From NCBI GenBank assembly GCA_023544605.1, contig JAMJFQ010000020.1, positions 1 to 22,931 of the forward strand: a stretch of DNA of 22,931 nucleotides, read 5' to 3'. The position numbers and the translations under genes were made by a program. How positions within the stretch are numbered: position 1 is the stretch's first letter; each line of letters begins with the position of its first letter. This document shows positions 22,881 to 22,931 of this stretch, one piece after another. Source of the stretch: ANME-2 cluster archaeon (GTDB lineage: Archaea > Halobacteriota > Methanosarcinia > Methanosarcinales > Methanocomedenaceae). A model generated the notes under the pieces. The model ran no database searches. It saw nothing but the letters and a program-made list of their open reading frames with translations, and had not been told where the DNA came from.

Positions 22881-22931
22881 CTTGAGTACAAAAAGTTATA
22901 CTTTATGTACAACAAGAAAATCTTCCCTGCG
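22851..22931 (+). repeat. Near-identical 20-bp direct repeat with an intervening dyad at the right edge
   Basis: ACAAGAAAATCCTCCCTGCG at 22851-22870 recurs at 22912-22931 with a single C/T difference, 61 bases apart. The first copy encodes the end of the fumarase beta subunit. Between them lies the dyad GTACA-A-AAAGT/ACTTT-A-TGTAC (22886-22910) around TAT. The second copy ends exactly at the last base of the window. Confidence 0.7.

Overview
This window looks like a piece of a methane-metabolising euryarchaeon, most likely a methanogen or an ANME-type methanotroph of the Methanosarcinales. The main evidence is a complete mtrEDCBAFGH operon (the Na+-translocating methyl-tetrahydromethanopterin:coenzyme M methyltransferase), formylmethanofuran dehydrogenase genes, a deaminase/hydrolase pair for S-adenosylhomocysteine, archaeal promoter elements and clear Shine-Dalgarno motifs. 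Sequence alone does not separate a forward methanogen from a reverse-methanogenesis ANME archaeon.

Layout: (a) 1-1.2 kb: the 5' part of a cyclophilin-type prolyl isomerase on the minus strand, a macro-domain protein, and a small two-helix membrane protein. (b) 1.29-1.37 kb: tRNA-Gly(GCC) with its own TATA box and an encoded CCA end. (c) 1.45-4.0 kb: an amidohydrolase of the SAH/MTA/5'-deoxyadenosine deaminase family followed by an adenosylhomocysteinase-family enzyme, probably a recycling route for spent S-adenosylmethionine. (d) 4.2-9.2 kb: mtrEDCBAFGH, tightly packed, with a strong leader containing a perfect dyad and ending in a hairpin plus T-tract terminator. (e) 9.3-11.5 kb: an unusual two-part iron-sulfur protein, then fwdB and fwdD. 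(f) 11.5-12.0 kb: a poorly coding stretch with one unrecognised minus-strand ORF. (g) 12.0-16.85 kb, minus strand: a branched-chain amino acid operon in the transcription order LeuA/CimA-family synthase, ilvB, ilvN, ilvC. The first gene has an apparent +1 frameshift at its 5' end. (h) 16.95-18.3 kb, minus strand: a short ribbon-helix-helix regulator (CdrS-like) directly upstream of ftsZ. (i) 18.49-22.88 kb, plus strand: a DUF166 protein, malic enzyme, malate dehydrogenase and two-subunit class I fumarase, forming a C4-acid module.

The most striking unexplained structure lies between the divergent ribbon-helix-helix/ftsZ and DUF166 genes. It is nine tandem units with exact 11-bp spacing (18334-18432), most of them close to the odd palindrome TGTCTGACA. 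It looks like a helically phased operator array for cooperative binding, probably by the ribbon-helix-helix protein encoded next to it. Other points of interest are three bacterial-looking hairpin/T-tract terminators (two placed over stop codons), the frameshifted LeuA/CimA start, a palindrome at the predicted mtr transcription start, a palindrome before mdh, and a 20-bp near-identical direct repeat that ends exactly at the right edge of the window.

How the genes work together: Fwd and Mtr sit at opposite ends of the C1 pathway (CO2/formyl-methanofuran and methyl-H4MPT/methyl-CoM). The SAH enzymes support methylation chemistry. The ilv/leu-type operon makes branched-chain precursors, and malic enzyme, Mdh and fumarase interconvert pyruvate, malate, oxaloacetate and fumarate. 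All functional names come from motif recognition; no database search was run.
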